A DNA stretch of 56,468 nucleotides, taken from Muribaculaceae bacterium (GTDB lineage: Bacteria; Bacteroidota; Bacteroidia; Bacteroidales; Muribaculaceae). Under the pieces are notes generated by a model. It was not told where the DNA came from. It made no database searches and worked only from the letters and a program-made list of their open reading frames with translations. The stretch is taken from the NCBI GenBank assembly GCA_017443765.1, contig JAFSYB010000053.1:1-56468 (forward strand), read 5' to 3'. Position 1 is the stretch's first letter, and each line of letters opens with the position of its first letter. The position numbers and the translations under genes were made by a program. This document shows positions 1 through 8,813 of the stretch, piece by piece.

Positions 1-2
1 CC

Positions 3-101
3 GATGACGGAGCAGACGCATTTCTCGACATACTCTCGATTGTTGAAACCTCGAAGAAACACAACACGCCCATTTACAATGCCATCCGCGCTCTATTCTG
101 A
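3..101 (+). CDS. C-terminal fragment of an unidentified protein
   Basis: An open frame runs in from the window edge and stops at TGA 99-101, giving the last 32 residues of a protein (starting DDGADAFLDIL, ending YNAIRALF). The segment is amphipathic and helical in character. The tail is faintly reminiscent of IS66-type transposase C-termini, but that is a weak impression and no motif supports it. Frame 1 is also open to position 111, so even the frame is a judgement. The rest of the gene lies outside the window. Confidence 0.35.
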   Translation, partial: DDGADAFLDILSIVETSKKHNTPIYNAIRALF

Positions 102-634
102 GCTCGGCTAAAACTCACATACCTATCGCTGAATAGTTACCTCCTTGGGGGTGCGGCGCAACAAAGTCGTGGGCATGACGGGAAATCAAGGCATAGGAAA
201 GGCTCCGGTGCAACAATGCTGCCACACTGCTGACAGGACCTTTGCCGACCTGTTGTCTATGCCGTCTGGCCGCGGCGGCTACTCTCGCCAAGAAGTTGGT
301 GGCAAACTCGTGCGCCTGGGGTCATGTCAAAAACGAACCCCAGGATTCGGCAACGATAATCTGAAACCATTCGCATATACACCTTATTATATAAATGACA
401 TATACGATTATTCACGTTGGGGCGCATTCATTTTGCCCACTTGCCCAATTTTGGCTTGCACTGCCGCGTTTCATCATTTGCTGGGACGCCAAGGGTGCCA
501 GCCGAATTGACCGCAATCGCGGCCGATTCTTAAATAATCTAAATAAAGCTTTATGCTTTGTGTTTAAGCAGTCTTGGGGGGCGAATGAGTGCGATAAAGA
601 TACACTCGAAAGCCCTTTTGACGCTTTTTTTCAT

Positions 635-662
635 TTTGATTGGAGATTTTTTTGTAATTTTG
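635..662 (+). promoter_or_regulatory. Candidate spt promoter
   Basis: TAATTTTG at 655-662 matches the Bacteroidetes -7 consensus TAnnTTTG exactly. A TTTG at 635-638 lies 16 nt upstream, shorter than the usual 19-20, so the -33 half is weak. The start site would be near 669, leaving a leader of about 120 nt before spt. Confidence 0.45.
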
Positions 663-753
663 CAAGCTAATTCAAGCAATGGGAGTCGCAAGATGCGAGA
701 TGCCGGATGCGGAATGAGAAAGCGACTTGCCGATTGTGTGCTGACCATTGCGG

Positions 754-778
754 AATTATCAATTATCAATTATCAATT
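754..778 (+). repeat. AATTATC tandem repeat before spt
   Basis: Three perfect copies of AATTATC (754-774) followed by a partial AATT, ending 10 nt before the spt ATG. AT-rich heptamer runs like this are common just ahead of start codons in Bacteroidales and probably keep the start region unstructured; that role is inferred. Confidence 0.7.
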
Positions 779-788
779 GTAAATAGCA

Positions 789-1976
789 ATGAAGCTTCTA
801 CAACAAAAGCTGGCCAAGTACGATGAGCCGCAGAAGGCCAAAGCCGCAGGCATCTACCCCTATTTCCGGGCCATTTCCAGCGAGCAAGACACCGAGGTGG
901 TTATCAAGGGCAAGAAAGTGCTCATGTTCGGCTCGAACTGCTATAGCGGGCTGGTGAACCACCCCAAGATTAAGGAAGCGGCCATTCGAGCTATCGAGAA
1001 GTATGGCACTGGATGCGCCGGGTCGCCGTTCCTGAACGGCACGCTCGACATCCACAAGCACCTTGAACGCCGGCTGGCCGACTACGTGGGCAAGGAAGAC
1101 GCGATGATTTACAGCACGGGCTTCGGGGTGAACCTTGGTGTGGTGTCGACGCTTACCGGGCGCGAGGACTACGTGCTGTGGGACGAGCAGGATCACGCCT
1201 CGATTATCGAGGGGCGGCGCCTGTCGTTCTCCCAGTCGCTCAAGTATCGGCACAACGACATGGCCTCGCTCGAGAAGCAGCTGCAGCGTTGCGACCGCGA
1301 CCGCGTGAAGCTCATTGTCACCGACGGCGTGTTCTCGATGGAGGGCGACGTGTGCAAGCTCCCCGACATTGTGGAGCTGGCTCACAAATACGATGCCTGC
1401 ATCATGGTCGACGAGGCTCACGGCATTGGCGTGTTCGGTCACGGCGGACGCGGTGTGTGCGACCACTTCGGCCTGGCCCACGAGGTGGACCTGATTATGG
1501 GTACGTTCTCCAAGTCGTTTGCCTCGCTTGGCGGGTTCATTGCCACTGATGAGGTAATCACCAATTTCCTGCGCCACCACTCGCGCAGCTATATCTTCAC
1601 GGCAAGCATCACGCCCGCCTCGACAGCCGCTGTCGAGGCCGCCCTCGACATCATGGAGAACGAACCCGAGCGCCAGCAGCACCTGTGGGACATCACCCAC
1701 TATGCCCTGAAAGGGTTCCGCGACATGGGGTGTGAAATCGGCCACACCGAAACCCCCATCATTCCTCTTTACATCCGCGACAATTACAAGACGTTCCAAA
1801 TCACGCACGACTTGCTCGAGGAGGGCATCTTCGTCAACCCGGTGGTCTCGCCCGCCGTGGCTCCCACCGACACCCTCATCCGTTTCAGCCTTATGGCCAC
1901 ACACACCAAGGACCAGGTGACCATCGCACTGGAGAAAATCCACAAGGTGTTCAAGGCTCACGGCCTCGTGCAGTGA
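789..1976 (+). CDS. spt: Serine palmitoyltransferase (AKB-ligase family)
   Basis: A PLP enzyme of 395 residues, the usual length for bacterial SPT, which condenses L-serine with a long-chain acyl-CoA to 3-ketosphinganine, the first step of sphingolipid synthesis. Visible features: the fold-type I aminotransferase core, His136 in the DEQDHASI stretch (predicted to stack on PLP), Asp208 and His211 in MVDEAHGIG, and the PLP lysine Lys242 in GTFSKSFASLGG. The N-terminus (aldehyde-free start MKLLQQKLAKY) and the overall sequence resemble Bacteroides SPT rather than BioF or Kbl. Those two relatives cannot be fully excluded by eye. The gene stands alone, with a TAATTTTG promoter upstream. The other sphingolipid genes are not in the window. 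Confidence 0.88.
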   Translation: MKLLQQKLAKYDEPQKAKAAGIYPYFRAISSEQDTEVVIKGKKVLMFGSNCYSGLVNHPKIKEAAIRAIEKYGTGCAGSPFLNGTLDIHKHLERRLADYVGKEDAMIYSTGFGVNLGVVSTLTGREDYVLWDEQDHASIIEGRRLSFSQSLKYRHNDMASLEKQLQRCDRDRVKLIVTDGVFSMEGDVCKLPDIVELAHKYDACIMVDEAHGIGVFGHGGRGVCDHFGLAHEVDLIMGTFSKSFASLGGFIATDEVITNFLRHHSRSYIFTASITPASTAAVEAALDIMENEPERQQHLWDITHYALKGFRDMGCEIGHTETPIIPLYIRDNYKTFQITHDLLEEGIFVNPVVSPAVAPTDTLIRFSLMATHTKDQVTIALEKIHKVFKAHGLVQ

Positions 1977-2436
1977 ACATGAGCCTGCAGCTTTTCGAGC
2001 TGTTGGCGCGACGCGCTCCCATGCGGCGACGGAGCCGCAACCATTCGCTGCGGCGGCGACAATGCGTTTTTGCAGTTGGAAATGCCGGGTTCGTTAAATT
2101 GCTTGAGTTGGATTGTGGGCGATTTCCCGTTTGCTTTTCGCTCAATTTGAAGTGGTAGAAGCGCACTGCGGCCAGTTGAGGCGAAATCTGCCAGCAAGCA
2201 ACCAGTGTAACCTATATCAAAGCATGCTTGTTGCTTTGTCGAGTGCAGCATGATTTATCCAACACATGCTTTTTGTTAAGTTTTTTAGTATCAATTTACA
2301 GGGTGTAAGGCCGCTTCTTTATATCTAAACCCTTGCATTTTGTGTTTATGTTCTTAATCTCAACTGCTGTCGAGGCATTATGTTCCCATCTCTATTCTTC
2401 TGAATAATATTTGCATCGCTAAAACGAAGATTGATT
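1977..2436. other. Gene-free region with a degenerate repeat copy
   Basis: About 460 nt without a supported gene. The first 100 nt are GC-rich and structureless. From about 2087 the sequence GGGTTCGTTAAATTGC followed by TTGAG resembles the left end of the intergenic repeat family described elsewhere (best at 56329). A weak right-end match lies near 2247-2268. The stretch 2270-2430 is AT-rich. TAATATTTG at 2405-2413 is one nucleotide off the TAnnTTTG spacing and could be the promoter of the next gene. Confidence 0.5.
2087..2268. repeat. Degenerate copy of the GGTGGRTTCTATAAATTGC element
   Basis: The left end GGGTTCGTTAAATTGC plus TTGAGTTGGATTG matches the copy at 56329 at most positions. The putative right end (GATTTATCCAACACA, about 2250-2264) matches the terminal inverted repeat only loosely. 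The distance of about 180 nt fits the family. An old, decayed copy is the simplest reading. Confidence 0.35.
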
Positions 2437-2904
2437 ATGAATAAAGAGGAGCGTTATCTCCAGCTGGTGGAGCAGGTGCGTGTCTTGGTCGACGGCGAGG
2501 ACGATGCGGTGGCGGTGATGGCCAACGTGTCGGCCGCCCTGCACGAGGCGATGGGATTTTGGTGGACTGGTTTTTACGTGGTGCGCAACGGTCAGTTGCG
2601 TCTGGGTCCGTTCCAGGGACCGGTGGCCTGCACGCGCATCGCGCACGGCAGGGGAGTGTGCGGAACAGCTTGGGCCAGCAACGCCACTGTTCTCGTCCCC
2701 GATGTGGAGCAGTTTCCCGGACACATCGCCTGCAGCAGTGACTCGCGCTCCGAGATTGTGGTACCCGTGCGCGATGACACTGGAACAGTGCAGGCAGTGC
2801 TCGACATCGACAGCCGAGAGTTGAATTCTTTCGACAACATCGACCAGCACTACCTTGAGCGTGTGGCTGACATCGTGGCTCAGGTGGTGTGTAAACCCTA
2901 TTAA
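2437..2904 (+). CDS. msrC: Free methionine-(R)-sulfoxide reductase (GAF domain)
   Basis: A single GAF-domain protein of 155 residues that reduces free Met-R-sulfoxide to methionine with thioredoxin-type electrons, protecting against oxidation. The three family cysteines are present: Cys65 (ACTRI), Cys75 (GVCGTA) and Cys99 (HIAC), with spacings 10 and 24 identical to E. coli fRMsr as I remember it. The surrounding FPGHIA, SRSEIVVP and LDIDS motifs are typical. I chose the ATG at 2437 (MNKEERY); a TTG at 2431 in frame is unlikely. It ends 4 nt before fmt, so the two are probably co-transcribed. Confidence 0.9.
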   Translation: MNKEERYLQLVEQVRVLVDGEDDAVAVMANVSAALHEAMGFWWTGFYVVRNGQLRLGPFQGPVACTRIAHGRGVCGTAWASNATVLVPDVEQFPGHIACSSDSRSEIVVPVRDDTGTVQAVLDIDSRELNSFDNIDQHYLERVADIVAQVVCKPY

Positions 2905-2908
2905 TAAT

Positions 2909-3874
2909 ATGGAGAAAAACGACCTGAGAATAGTATTCTTCGGCACACCCGACTTTGCTGTCGAGAGCTTGAGCCGTCTGGTTGATGGTGGCTACAACGT
3001 GGTGGCCGTGGTCACCATGCCCGACAAGGCGGGCGGTCGTGGCAACCATGTGATTCACAGTGCCGTCAAGCAATATGCACTGGCGCACAACCTGCCCTTG
3101 TTGCAGCCCGTCAACCTGAAGGACGACGACTTTGTCGCTCGTCTGCGGGCCTGCGATGCGCAGTTGTTCATTGTCATTGCGTTCAGGATGCTTCCCCAGG
3201 TGGTGTGGCAGATGCCGCCCTTGGGTACATTCAACCTGCACGCCTCGCTGCTGCCCAAGTATCGTGGCGCGGCACCCATCAACTGGGCGGTGATGAACGG
3301 CGACAAGCGCACGGGAGTCACCACATTCTTTCTCAAGCACGAAATCGACACCGGCGACATTATTCAACAGCGTGCCATTGACATCGCGCGCACCGACAAT
3401 GTGGGAGACATTCATGACCGCTTGATGATGCTTGGTGCCGACATGGTGGCCGATACCGTAGAGGCCATTCTTGCCGGGAACGTGAAGACCATCGCCCAGG
3501 AACAGCTGGTCGAAGCCGGTGCCGAAGCAACACCGGCACCAAAGATTTTCAAGGATACCTGCCGCATCAACTGGCAGCGGAGTGGGGAAGAGGTCTACAA
3601 CCATGTGCGCGGCCTGTCGCCTTTTCCCACTGCCTGGACCGAGCTGGTCAATAGTCAGGGCAAGCGCCACACCATCAAGGTGTACGCCACCGGCGAGCCC
3701 GAGCCAGCGCAAATGCCGCCCGGAACAATCCTCTCCGATGGCAAGTGCTTCATGAAGGTGGCAGCCGGCGATGCTACCGTGCCAATTCTGGAACTCCAGC
3801 TCGCAGGAAAACGGCGAATGAACCTCTCGGAGTTCCTGCGTGGTTTCAAGATAGATGAATACCACTGTGAGTAG
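2909..3874 (+). CDS. fmt: Methionyl-tRNA formyltransferase
   Basis: Transfers a formyl group from 10-formyl-THF to the amino group of initiator Met-tRNA. At 321 residues it has normal length. The N-terminal Rossmann-like hydrolase fold starts with RIVFFGTPDFAV. The catalytic triad is visible as Asn109, His111 (in FNLHASLLPKYRG) and Asp150 (EIDTGD). The C-terminal part (about 210-321) fits the OB-like tRNA-binding domain. The open frame extends upstream to 2855, overlapping msrC, but the ATG at 2909 gives the canonical start (MEKNDLRIVFFG). Confidence 0.95.
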   Translation: MEKNDLRIVFFGTPDFAVESLSRLVDGGYNVVAVVTMPDKAGGRGNHVIHSAVKQYALAHNLPLLQPVNLKDDDFVARLRACDAQLFIVIAFRMLPQVVWQMPPLGTFNLHASLLPKYRGAAPINWAVMNGDKRTGVTTFFLKHEIDTGDIIQQRAIDIARTDNVGDIHDRLMMLGADMVADTVEAILAGNVKTIAQEQLVEAGAEATPAPKIFKDTCRINWQRSGEEVYNHVRGLSPFPTAWTELVNSQGKRHTIKVYATGEPEPAQMPPGTILSDGKCFMKVAAGDATVPILELQLAGKRRMNLSEFLRGFKIDEYHCE

Positions 3875-3947
3875 TCGCCAAACATGAGATGCAAAACCCG
3901 ACGAAATTAGCTTTTGACACATAACAACCTAAAATCTCAACACTCCA

Positions 3948-4682
3948 ATGAACAAGACGATAATATTTTCAGCATTGGCAGCCATTGTGCTGATTGCCGC
4001 TGCTTGCGGTGACGACGAACCGGGCTACAAGCGTTTCAAGGCACAGCCAGTCGACTTGGGACTAAGCGTGAAATGGGCCGACCTCAACATCGGGGCCACC
4101 GAGCCGCAGGCTTGGGGAGGGCTGTACGGCTGGGGCGATTCCACTGGCCTGCACGAGGCGCGTATTGATGAATACCCCATCGAGATTTCCTGGTCGCAGG
4201 TTGATGGCCGCGAAGTAACCACCGTGGCCTGGAAAAGCCCATACTTTGGCGGGCGATGGCCGCTGGCCGACATCGCCGGTACCGATTACGACATAGCTGC
4301 TTTTATGTGGAACACCAACTGGCGACTGCCCACCAAAAGTGAGTGGAACGAACTCATCGACCGCTGCCAATGGACAGTGGCGACCGATGTGCAGGGAGCG
4401 CGAACCACGGTGGTGCGCGTCACCGGCCCTAACGGAAACAGCATCTTGCTGCCCATGACCGGCATCGACACGAATGGAGCCGAGGAGCGCGGCAACGTGG
4501 GACACTACTGGACCTCAAACCTGCTCCCACTCGACGAGCAATCGACCCACGGTTTCCGTTGTGCAGTGCCCTGTGCTGCTTGGTCGGTAACCATCACCCC
4601 GGCTGCCGGGGCGGCACGCTGCAACTTCGAGCCTCAGGTGCGCAACTTCCAACTCGCCGTGCGACCCGTCTATGCCAAATAG
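3948..4682 (+). CDS. Lipoprotein, FISUMP/DUF1566-like
   Basis: A 244-residue predicted lipoprotein: a short basic N-terminus, a hydrophobic stretch and a lipobox ending at Cys20 (IAAAC-GDD). Acidic residues after the Cys (DDE) fit surface export signals described in Bacteroidetes. The body contains VDLGLSVKWADLN, WRLPTKSEWNEL and YWTSN near the C-terminus. This pattern is typical of the large Bacteroidetes/Fibrobacter FISUMP-like family with a C-type-lectin or formylglycine-enzyme-like fold. Its function is unknown. It precedes the helicase gene by 6 nt, so they may share a transcript, though no functional link is evident. Confidence 0.7.
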   Translation: MNKTIIFSALAAIVLIAAACGDDEPGYKRFKAQPVDLGLSVKWADLNIGATEPQAWGGLYGWGDSTGLHEARIDEYPIEISWSQVDGREVTTVAWKSPYFGGRWPLADIAGTDYDIAAFMWNTNWRLPTKSEWNELIDRCQWTVATDVQGARTTVVRVTGPNGNSILLPMTGIDTNGAEERGNVGHYWTSNLLPLDEQSTHGFRCAVPCAAWSVTITPAAGAARCNFEPQVRNFQLAVRPVYAK

Positions 4683-4688
4683 CCAACC

Positions 4689-6752
4689 ATGAGCGACCTG
4701 CCCGAACATATCGACCTCAACAATCCCGAGTTTCAGAGTGTGTGGAATCTGATTCTCCACACACGGCAGTCGGTGTTCCTCACTGGCAAGGCAGGCACGG
4801 GTAAGAGCACTTTTCTCAAATACATCTGCGCCAACACGCGCAAGAAACACGTGGTGCTTGCCCCCACCGGTATCGCAGCCGTGAACGTGGGGGGACAAAC
4901 ACTCCACTCGTTTTTCAAGATTCCGTTCAAGCCACTACTGCCTGACGACCCCGACTTTGCGCCAATCCAGATTCGCAAAACACTGCGCTACCCCAAGGAC
5001 AAGGTGAGGCTGCTGCAGGCGCTGGAGCTGATTATCATTGACGAAATCTCGATGGTGCGTGCCGACATCATCGACTTTATCGACCGCGTGCTAAAGATTT
5101 ATTGCAACAATATGCGCGAGCCCTTCGGCGGCAAGCAACTCCTCTTTGTGGGTGACATTTTCCAGCTCGAACCCGTGGTCACTCGCGACATGCGCGACAT
5201 TCTCCGGCGATTCTACCACCAATTCTTTTTCTTCAACGCACGCGTGTTCAACCAACTTGGGCTGGTGCCAATAGAACTGCTCAAAATCTACCGCCAGACC
5301 GATGCCCAGTTCATCTCGCTCCTCGACCGCGTGCGCATTGACAAGGTTTCGCGCATCGACTTGATGACCATCAATTCGCGATGCAATCCCGCTTTTAACG
5401 ACCAGGGGCAGTTTGTCATTACCATTGCTACACGCCGCGACACCGTCAACGCTATCAACGACGAGCACATGGCAGCTCTCAAGACCCCCGAACGCACCTA
5501 TATGGGCACTGTCGAGGGCTCTTTCCCCACTGCCGACCTGCCCACGGCCCAGGAACTCACACTCAAGGTGGGAGCGCAGGTCATCTTTATCCGCAACGAC
5601 AAGGACGCGCGATGGGTGAACGGCACCATTGGCAAGGTGAGCCGCCTCGACGACGACATCCTGTGGGTGGAGCGGGAGGACGGAATCCAAATCCAGGTCG
5701 AGGTGGAAACGTGGGAGAATATCCAGTATTCCTACGACGAGAAGCAGAAGAAGGTAATCGAGCATGTGCTCGGCTCCTTCTCGCAATACCCCGTCAAGCC
5801 TGCCTGGGCACTCACCGTGCACAAGAGCCAGGGACTCACGTTCAACAATGTTGTAATCGACTTCGCCGGCGGCGCGTTCTCCAGCGGACAGACTTATGTG
5901 GCCCTGTCGCGCTGCACCTCGCTCGAGGGCATCACGCTGCTCAAGCCGCTCGGCGAGTGTGACTTCATTGTCAACCCCGCCATCATAACCTTCAGCCAAC
6001 AATTCAACAACCAGGCGGCAATCGACCTCGCGCTTAACCAGGAAAAAGCCTGGCAGCTCTACCGTCGCGCCATCCACGCCTACGACCACGGCGAAATGCG
6101 CCAGGCTGTAGAGGCATTTGCCCAAGCGGCACGTGTTCGCGATGTGCTCCAACTGCCAGCTGTGCAGCGCCTTATCGCCTCCAAACTGGTTCGCGTGAAG
6201 AGCCTGATGCAAGAAGTGGCGACACTCAAGCAGGAACTCGACAACCACCGCGAGATGCTGCGGCAACTCGCTCTGGAGTATTGCGAGATGGGAAACCAGT
6301 CACTTGGCACCGGCTCGCTGGCGTGCGACGTCGCGACACCATACGGCGACCAACCCGCACTCGACGACATCGCCATCAGCAGCGCGATAGCCAACTTCAA
6401 CAAGGCCCTGCGCATTTGCCCCGACTGTGTGGAGGCTTTGATTGGCAAAGGCAAACTGCTTCACACCATCGGCGAGCACGACCACGCCGTGGAACAGCTG
6501 AAAAATGCTGTCAAGCTCGATGGGGCCAACTTCCTGGCCCACCTCACGCTGGCACAGGTCTATGACGATTTGAAGCAGTCGCAAAACGCCATCAAGAGCT
6601 ACAAGCGGGCTGCGAGGACCGACAAGAAAAGCCCACTGCCGCACGAGGCTCTGGAGCGAATCTATGAGCGACTTGGCCTCGACGACCTTGCCGACGAGCA
6701 CCAACAGATAGCCCGGCGACTGCGGGCAGGTAAGAAAAAATCCAAACGCTGA
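4689..6752 (+). CDS. PIF1-like superfamily 1 helicase with C-terminal TPRs
   Basis: A 687-residue DNA helicase. The Walker A motif GKAGTGKS is at residues 33-40 and Walker B IIDEISM at 116-122. Further on are the helicase motifs VHKSQGLTF and YVALSRC, diagnostic of the PIF1/RecD2-like group. The helicase core ends near residue 440. The remaining 240 residues contain a helical stretch and about three tetratricopeptide-like repeats (for example ALRICPDCVEALIGKGKLLH and the following NFLAHLTLAQVYDDL), ending in a basic tail AGKKKSKR. Such helicase-TPR proteins are common and uncharacterised in Bacteroidales. The TPRs suggest a protein partner. Confidence 0.85.
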   Translation: MSDLPEHIDLNNPEFQSVWNLILHTRQSVFLTGKAGTGKSTFLKYICANTRKKHVVLAPTGIAAVNVGGQTLHSFFKIPFKPLLPDDPDFAPIQIRKTLRYPKDKVRLLQALELIIIDEISMVRADIIDFIDRVLKIYCNNMREPFGGKQLLFVGDIFQLEPVVTRDMRDILRRFYHQFFFFNARVFNQLGLVPIELLKIYRQTDAQFISLLDRVRIDKVSRIDLMTINSRCNPAFNDQGQFVITIATRRDTVNAINDEHMAALKTPERTYMGTVEGSFPTADLPTAQELTLKVGAQVIFIRNDKDARWVNGTIGKVSRLDDDILWVEREDGIQIQVEVETWENIQYSYDEKQKKVIEHVLGSFSQYPVKPAWALTVHKSQGLTFNNVVIDFAGGAFSSGQTYVALSRCTSLEGITLLKPLGECDFIVNPAIITFSQQFNNQAAIDLALNQEKAWQLYRRAIHAYDHGEMRQAVEAFAQAARVRDVLQLPAVQRLIASKLVRVKSLMQEVATLKQELDNHREMLRQLALEYCEMGNQSLGTGSLACDVATPYGDQPALDDIAISSAIANFNKALRICPDCVEALIGKGKLLHTIGEHDHAVEQLKNAVKLDGANFLAHLTLAQVYDDLKQSQNAIKSYKRAARTDKKSPLPHEALERIYERLGLDDLADEHQQIARRLRAGKKKSKR

Positions 6753-6805
6753 ATCCTCACCAATGGACACCCAGCGGCAACAGAACAAAAAATCTCATGA
6801 AATAA

Positions 6806-6837
6806 TTTGACTATTCGCGCTTTTCATTGTAACTTTG
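6806..6837 (+). promoter_or_regulatory. Promoter of the fur-like-purA operon
   Basis: TTTG at 6806-6809, 20 nt spacer, TAACTTTG at 6830-6837: a perfect Bacteroidetes primary sigma promoter. Transcription would start about 6843-6846, at or next to the ATG at 6846, so the mRNA is predicted to be leaderless or nearly so. Confidence 0.75.
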
Positions 6838-6845
6838 CCCTGCAA

Positions 6846-7373
6846 ATGGTGAGAATACCCCATGACACTAATGCTAACTCAGCCGTTGTCAAGCACTTCA
6901 CGGCTTTTCTTGAGTCGAAGCAGTTGCGCAAAACGCCCGAGCGTTTTGCCATCTTGCGACGTGTGCTCATGTTCACTCGCCATTTCACCATCGAGACACT
7001 GCGCCAGGACCTCGAGCAAGAGGCCTATCACGTGAGCCGGGCAACGCTCTACAACACCATCGACCTGCTCATCGAGGCCGGCGTGATTGTCAGGCACGTG
7101 TTCAACGGCCAGCAGCCGCAGTATGAGCGAGCAACCGGCTTGACCCACAACCACCTCGTGTGCACTCATTGCGGAAAGGTGAAGGAGGTGCGCGACGACG
7201 GCCTGATTGCGTTCATGAACACGCGCAAATACAATGCGTTCAATGCCGACAGGTACTCGCTCACGGTCTATGGAATGTGCAGCACTTGCGCACGCAAAAT
7301 CAAGCGCCAGGCCGCTGCGCAAGCCTCGAAACAAAACAATCAAGTCAAACAGCATAACACTTCAGGAAAATGA
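6846..7373 (+). CDS. Fur-family transcriptional regulator
   Basis: A 175-residue metal- or peroxide-responsive repressor. The N-terminal winged helix is seen in residues 20-85, with the recognition region HVSRATLYNTIDLL. The structural zinc site has two CxxC pairs, Cys106/Cys109 (CTHC) and Cys145/Cys148 (CSTC). The metal-binding His cluster is partly visible (HNH at 101-103). The basic C-terminal tail (KIKRQAAAQ...) is longer than usual. Whether it is Fur, PerR or Zur cannot be told from the sequence. An in-frame TTG at 6807 lies inside the promoter, so ATG 6846 is the start. It overlaps purA by ATGA, so translational coupling is likely. Confidence 0.9.
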   Translation: MVRIPHDTNANSAVVKHFTAFLESKQLRKTPERFAILRRVLMFTRHFTIETLRQDLEQEAYHVSRATLYNTIDLLIEAGVIVRHVFNGQQPQYERATGLTHNHLVCTHCGKVKEVRDDGLIAFMNTRKYNAFNADRYSLTVYGMCSTCARKIKRQAAAQASKQNNQVKQHNTSGK

Positions 7374-8629
7374 AGGCAGACGTTCTACTCGGTCTCCAAT
7401 GGGGTGACGAAGGCAAAGGAAAGGTGGTGGACGTGCTCACGCCGCGCTACGATGCTGTGGCGCGATTCCAGGGCGGGCCTAACGCCGGACACACACTCGA
7501 GTTCAACGGCACCCATCATGTGCTGCGCTCAATACCTTCGGGGGTGTTCCAGCAAGGCCAGGAGAACATCATTGGCAATGGCGTGGTAATCGATCCCATC
7601 CTCTTCATGGAAGAGGCCCGTGAGCTCGAGCAGTGCGGCGTGGACCTGCACAGCGTGTTGAGCATCTCACGCAAGGCTCACCTGATATTGCCCACCCACC
7701 GCCTGCTCGATGCGCTGGGCGAGCGGCTGAAAGGCGACGCACGCATCGGCACCACCGGCAAGGGCATCGGCCCGGCTTATACCGACAAGGTGCGCCGGAG
7801 CGGCTTGCGTGTGGGGGACATCGACAATGACTTTGTCGCCGCTTATCAGCGCGCACGCAACACACACCTGGCACACTTGCAGGCATTTGGCGAAAACCCC
7901 GACATCGCACAGGTCGAGCAGCAATGGCTCCAAGCCGTCGATTACCTGCGACAGTTTCGCATCATCGACACTGAGTTTTACGTCAACAACCTGCTCTCGC
8001 AGGGCAAGAGTTTGTTGTGCGAGGGTGCCCAGGGTACTATGCTCGATGTCGACCACGGCTCTTACCCCTTTGTTACCTCGTCAAGCACTATTTGTGCCGG
8101 CGCATGCGCCGGGCTGGGACTGCCCCCAAGCAAAATAGGTGAGGTCTTTGGCATCTTCAAGGCTTATTGCACCCGCGTGGGTGCAGGGCCATTCCCCACC
8201 GAGCTGCACAACGACACGGGCGAGCAGTTGCGGCGCATCGGTCATGAGTATGGCGCCGTCACCGGCCGTGAGCGGCGATGCGGATGGATTGACCTCGTGG
8301 CTCTGCGATATGCCATTATGCTCAATGGAGTCACGCAACTGATAATGATGAAAAGCGATGTGCTCGATGGCTTCGACACCATTCTCGCTTGCGATGCCTA
8401 CGACATCAAAGGCTCAATCACGCGCCACTTCCCTTACTCGGTCGAGAACGTGAAACCGGTTTACACCAGCCTCCCCGGCTGGCGCTTCAACCTCACCCAC
8501 ATCACTACCGAGGAACAGTTCCCCGATGCCTTCAAGGCTTATATCCACTTCCTTGAAGAGCACTTGGGCGTGCCCATCACCATCGTGAGCGTGGGACCCG
8601 ACCGTGAGCAGACGATATTAAGAAAATGA
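7370..8629 (+). CDS. purA: Adenylosuccinate synthetase
   Basis: Catalyses GTP-dependent ligation of IMP and aspartate to adenylosuccinate, the first committed step to AMP. The length of 419 residues is normal. The GTP-binding GDEGKGK motif is at 12-18, followed by the typical GGPNAGHT. TTGKGIGPAYTDKVRR, EGAQGTMLDVDHG and the GRERRCGWIDLVALRYA block are all present. The start codon overlaps the stop of the Fur-family gene (ATGA), so its expression depends on the upstream promoter and perhaps on autoregulation by that protein; this is inference. Confidence 0.97.
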   Translation: MKADVLLGLQWGDEGKGKVVDVLTPRYDAVARFQGGPNAGHTLEFNGTHHVLRSIPSGVFQQGQENIIGNGVVIDPILFMEEARELEQCGVDLHSVLSISRKAHLILPTHRLLDALGERLKGDARIGTTGKGIGPAYTDKVRRSGLRVGDIDNDFVAAYQRARNTHLAHLQAFGENPDIAQVEQQWLQAVDYLRQFRIIDTEFYVNNLLSQGKSLLCEGAQGTMLDVDHGSYPFVTSSSTICAGACAGLGLPPSKIGEVFGIFKAYCTRVGAGPFPTELHNDTGEQLRRIGHEYGAVTGRERRCGWIDLVALRYAIMLNGVTQLIMMKSDVLDGFDTILACDAYDIKGSITRHFPYSVENVKPVYTSLPGWRFNLTHITTEEQFPDAFKAYIHFLEEHLGVPITIVSVGPDREQTILRK

Positions 8630-8635
8630 CAATAA

Positions 8636-8654
8636 GGTGAGTTCTTTAAATTGC
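8636..8654. repeat. Left end of an intergenic repeat element
   Basis: GGTGAGTTCTTTAAATTGC matches the family terminal repeat GGTGGGTTCTATAAATTGC at 17 of 19 positions and is preceded by ATAA, as in the copy at 51423. A poor right-end match (about 8712-8730) would give a shortened element. Probably a truncated or decayed copy between purA and the DUF1015 gene. Confidence 0.5.
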
Positions 8655-8813
8655 ACGCTCGTGAATTGAATATAATTTCAAGTGCCGAAGGTCGCCGGAT
8701 TTACCCATATTTCTGATTGATAGAACACGGCTAAGCAAGAACTGAGAACCCCGTCTACTGAAAACTGATAACTGAAAACAGATATTTCATAACTATTAAC
8801 CAACTAAAAAGCT

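Larger units (their letters stand above)
102..788. other. Gene-free region upstream of spt
   Basis: About 690 nt with no convincing gene. Two overlapping open frames (145-510 and 395-670) encode low-complexity, Cys/Gly/Arg-rich sequence with no family resemblance and no conserved start context. An 8-bp inverted repeat (315-322 with 337-344, CCTGGGGT/ACCCCAGG) could form a hairpin but has no T-run. The last 150 nt are AT-rich and carry the likely spt promoter and a 7-nt tandem repeat. I see no tRNA or riboswitch. Confidence 0.6.

Noticed and set aside
145..670. Two overlapping open frames upstream of spt (145-510 and 395-670)
   Set aside because: No family resemblance, compositionally odd, overlapping each other, and no promoter or start context. 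Treated as non-coding.
798..1961. Long open frame antisense to spt (and similar long antisense frames over the helicase, pgk, ligA and the GT2 at 54621)
   Set aside because: GC-rich codons of real genes create long antisense frames. The proteins are His/Val/Leu-rich without motifs, while the sense strand encodes clear enzymes.
2435..3922. 495-codon minus-strand frame over msrC and fmt
   Set aside because: It crosses two certain genes and has no recognisable domain.
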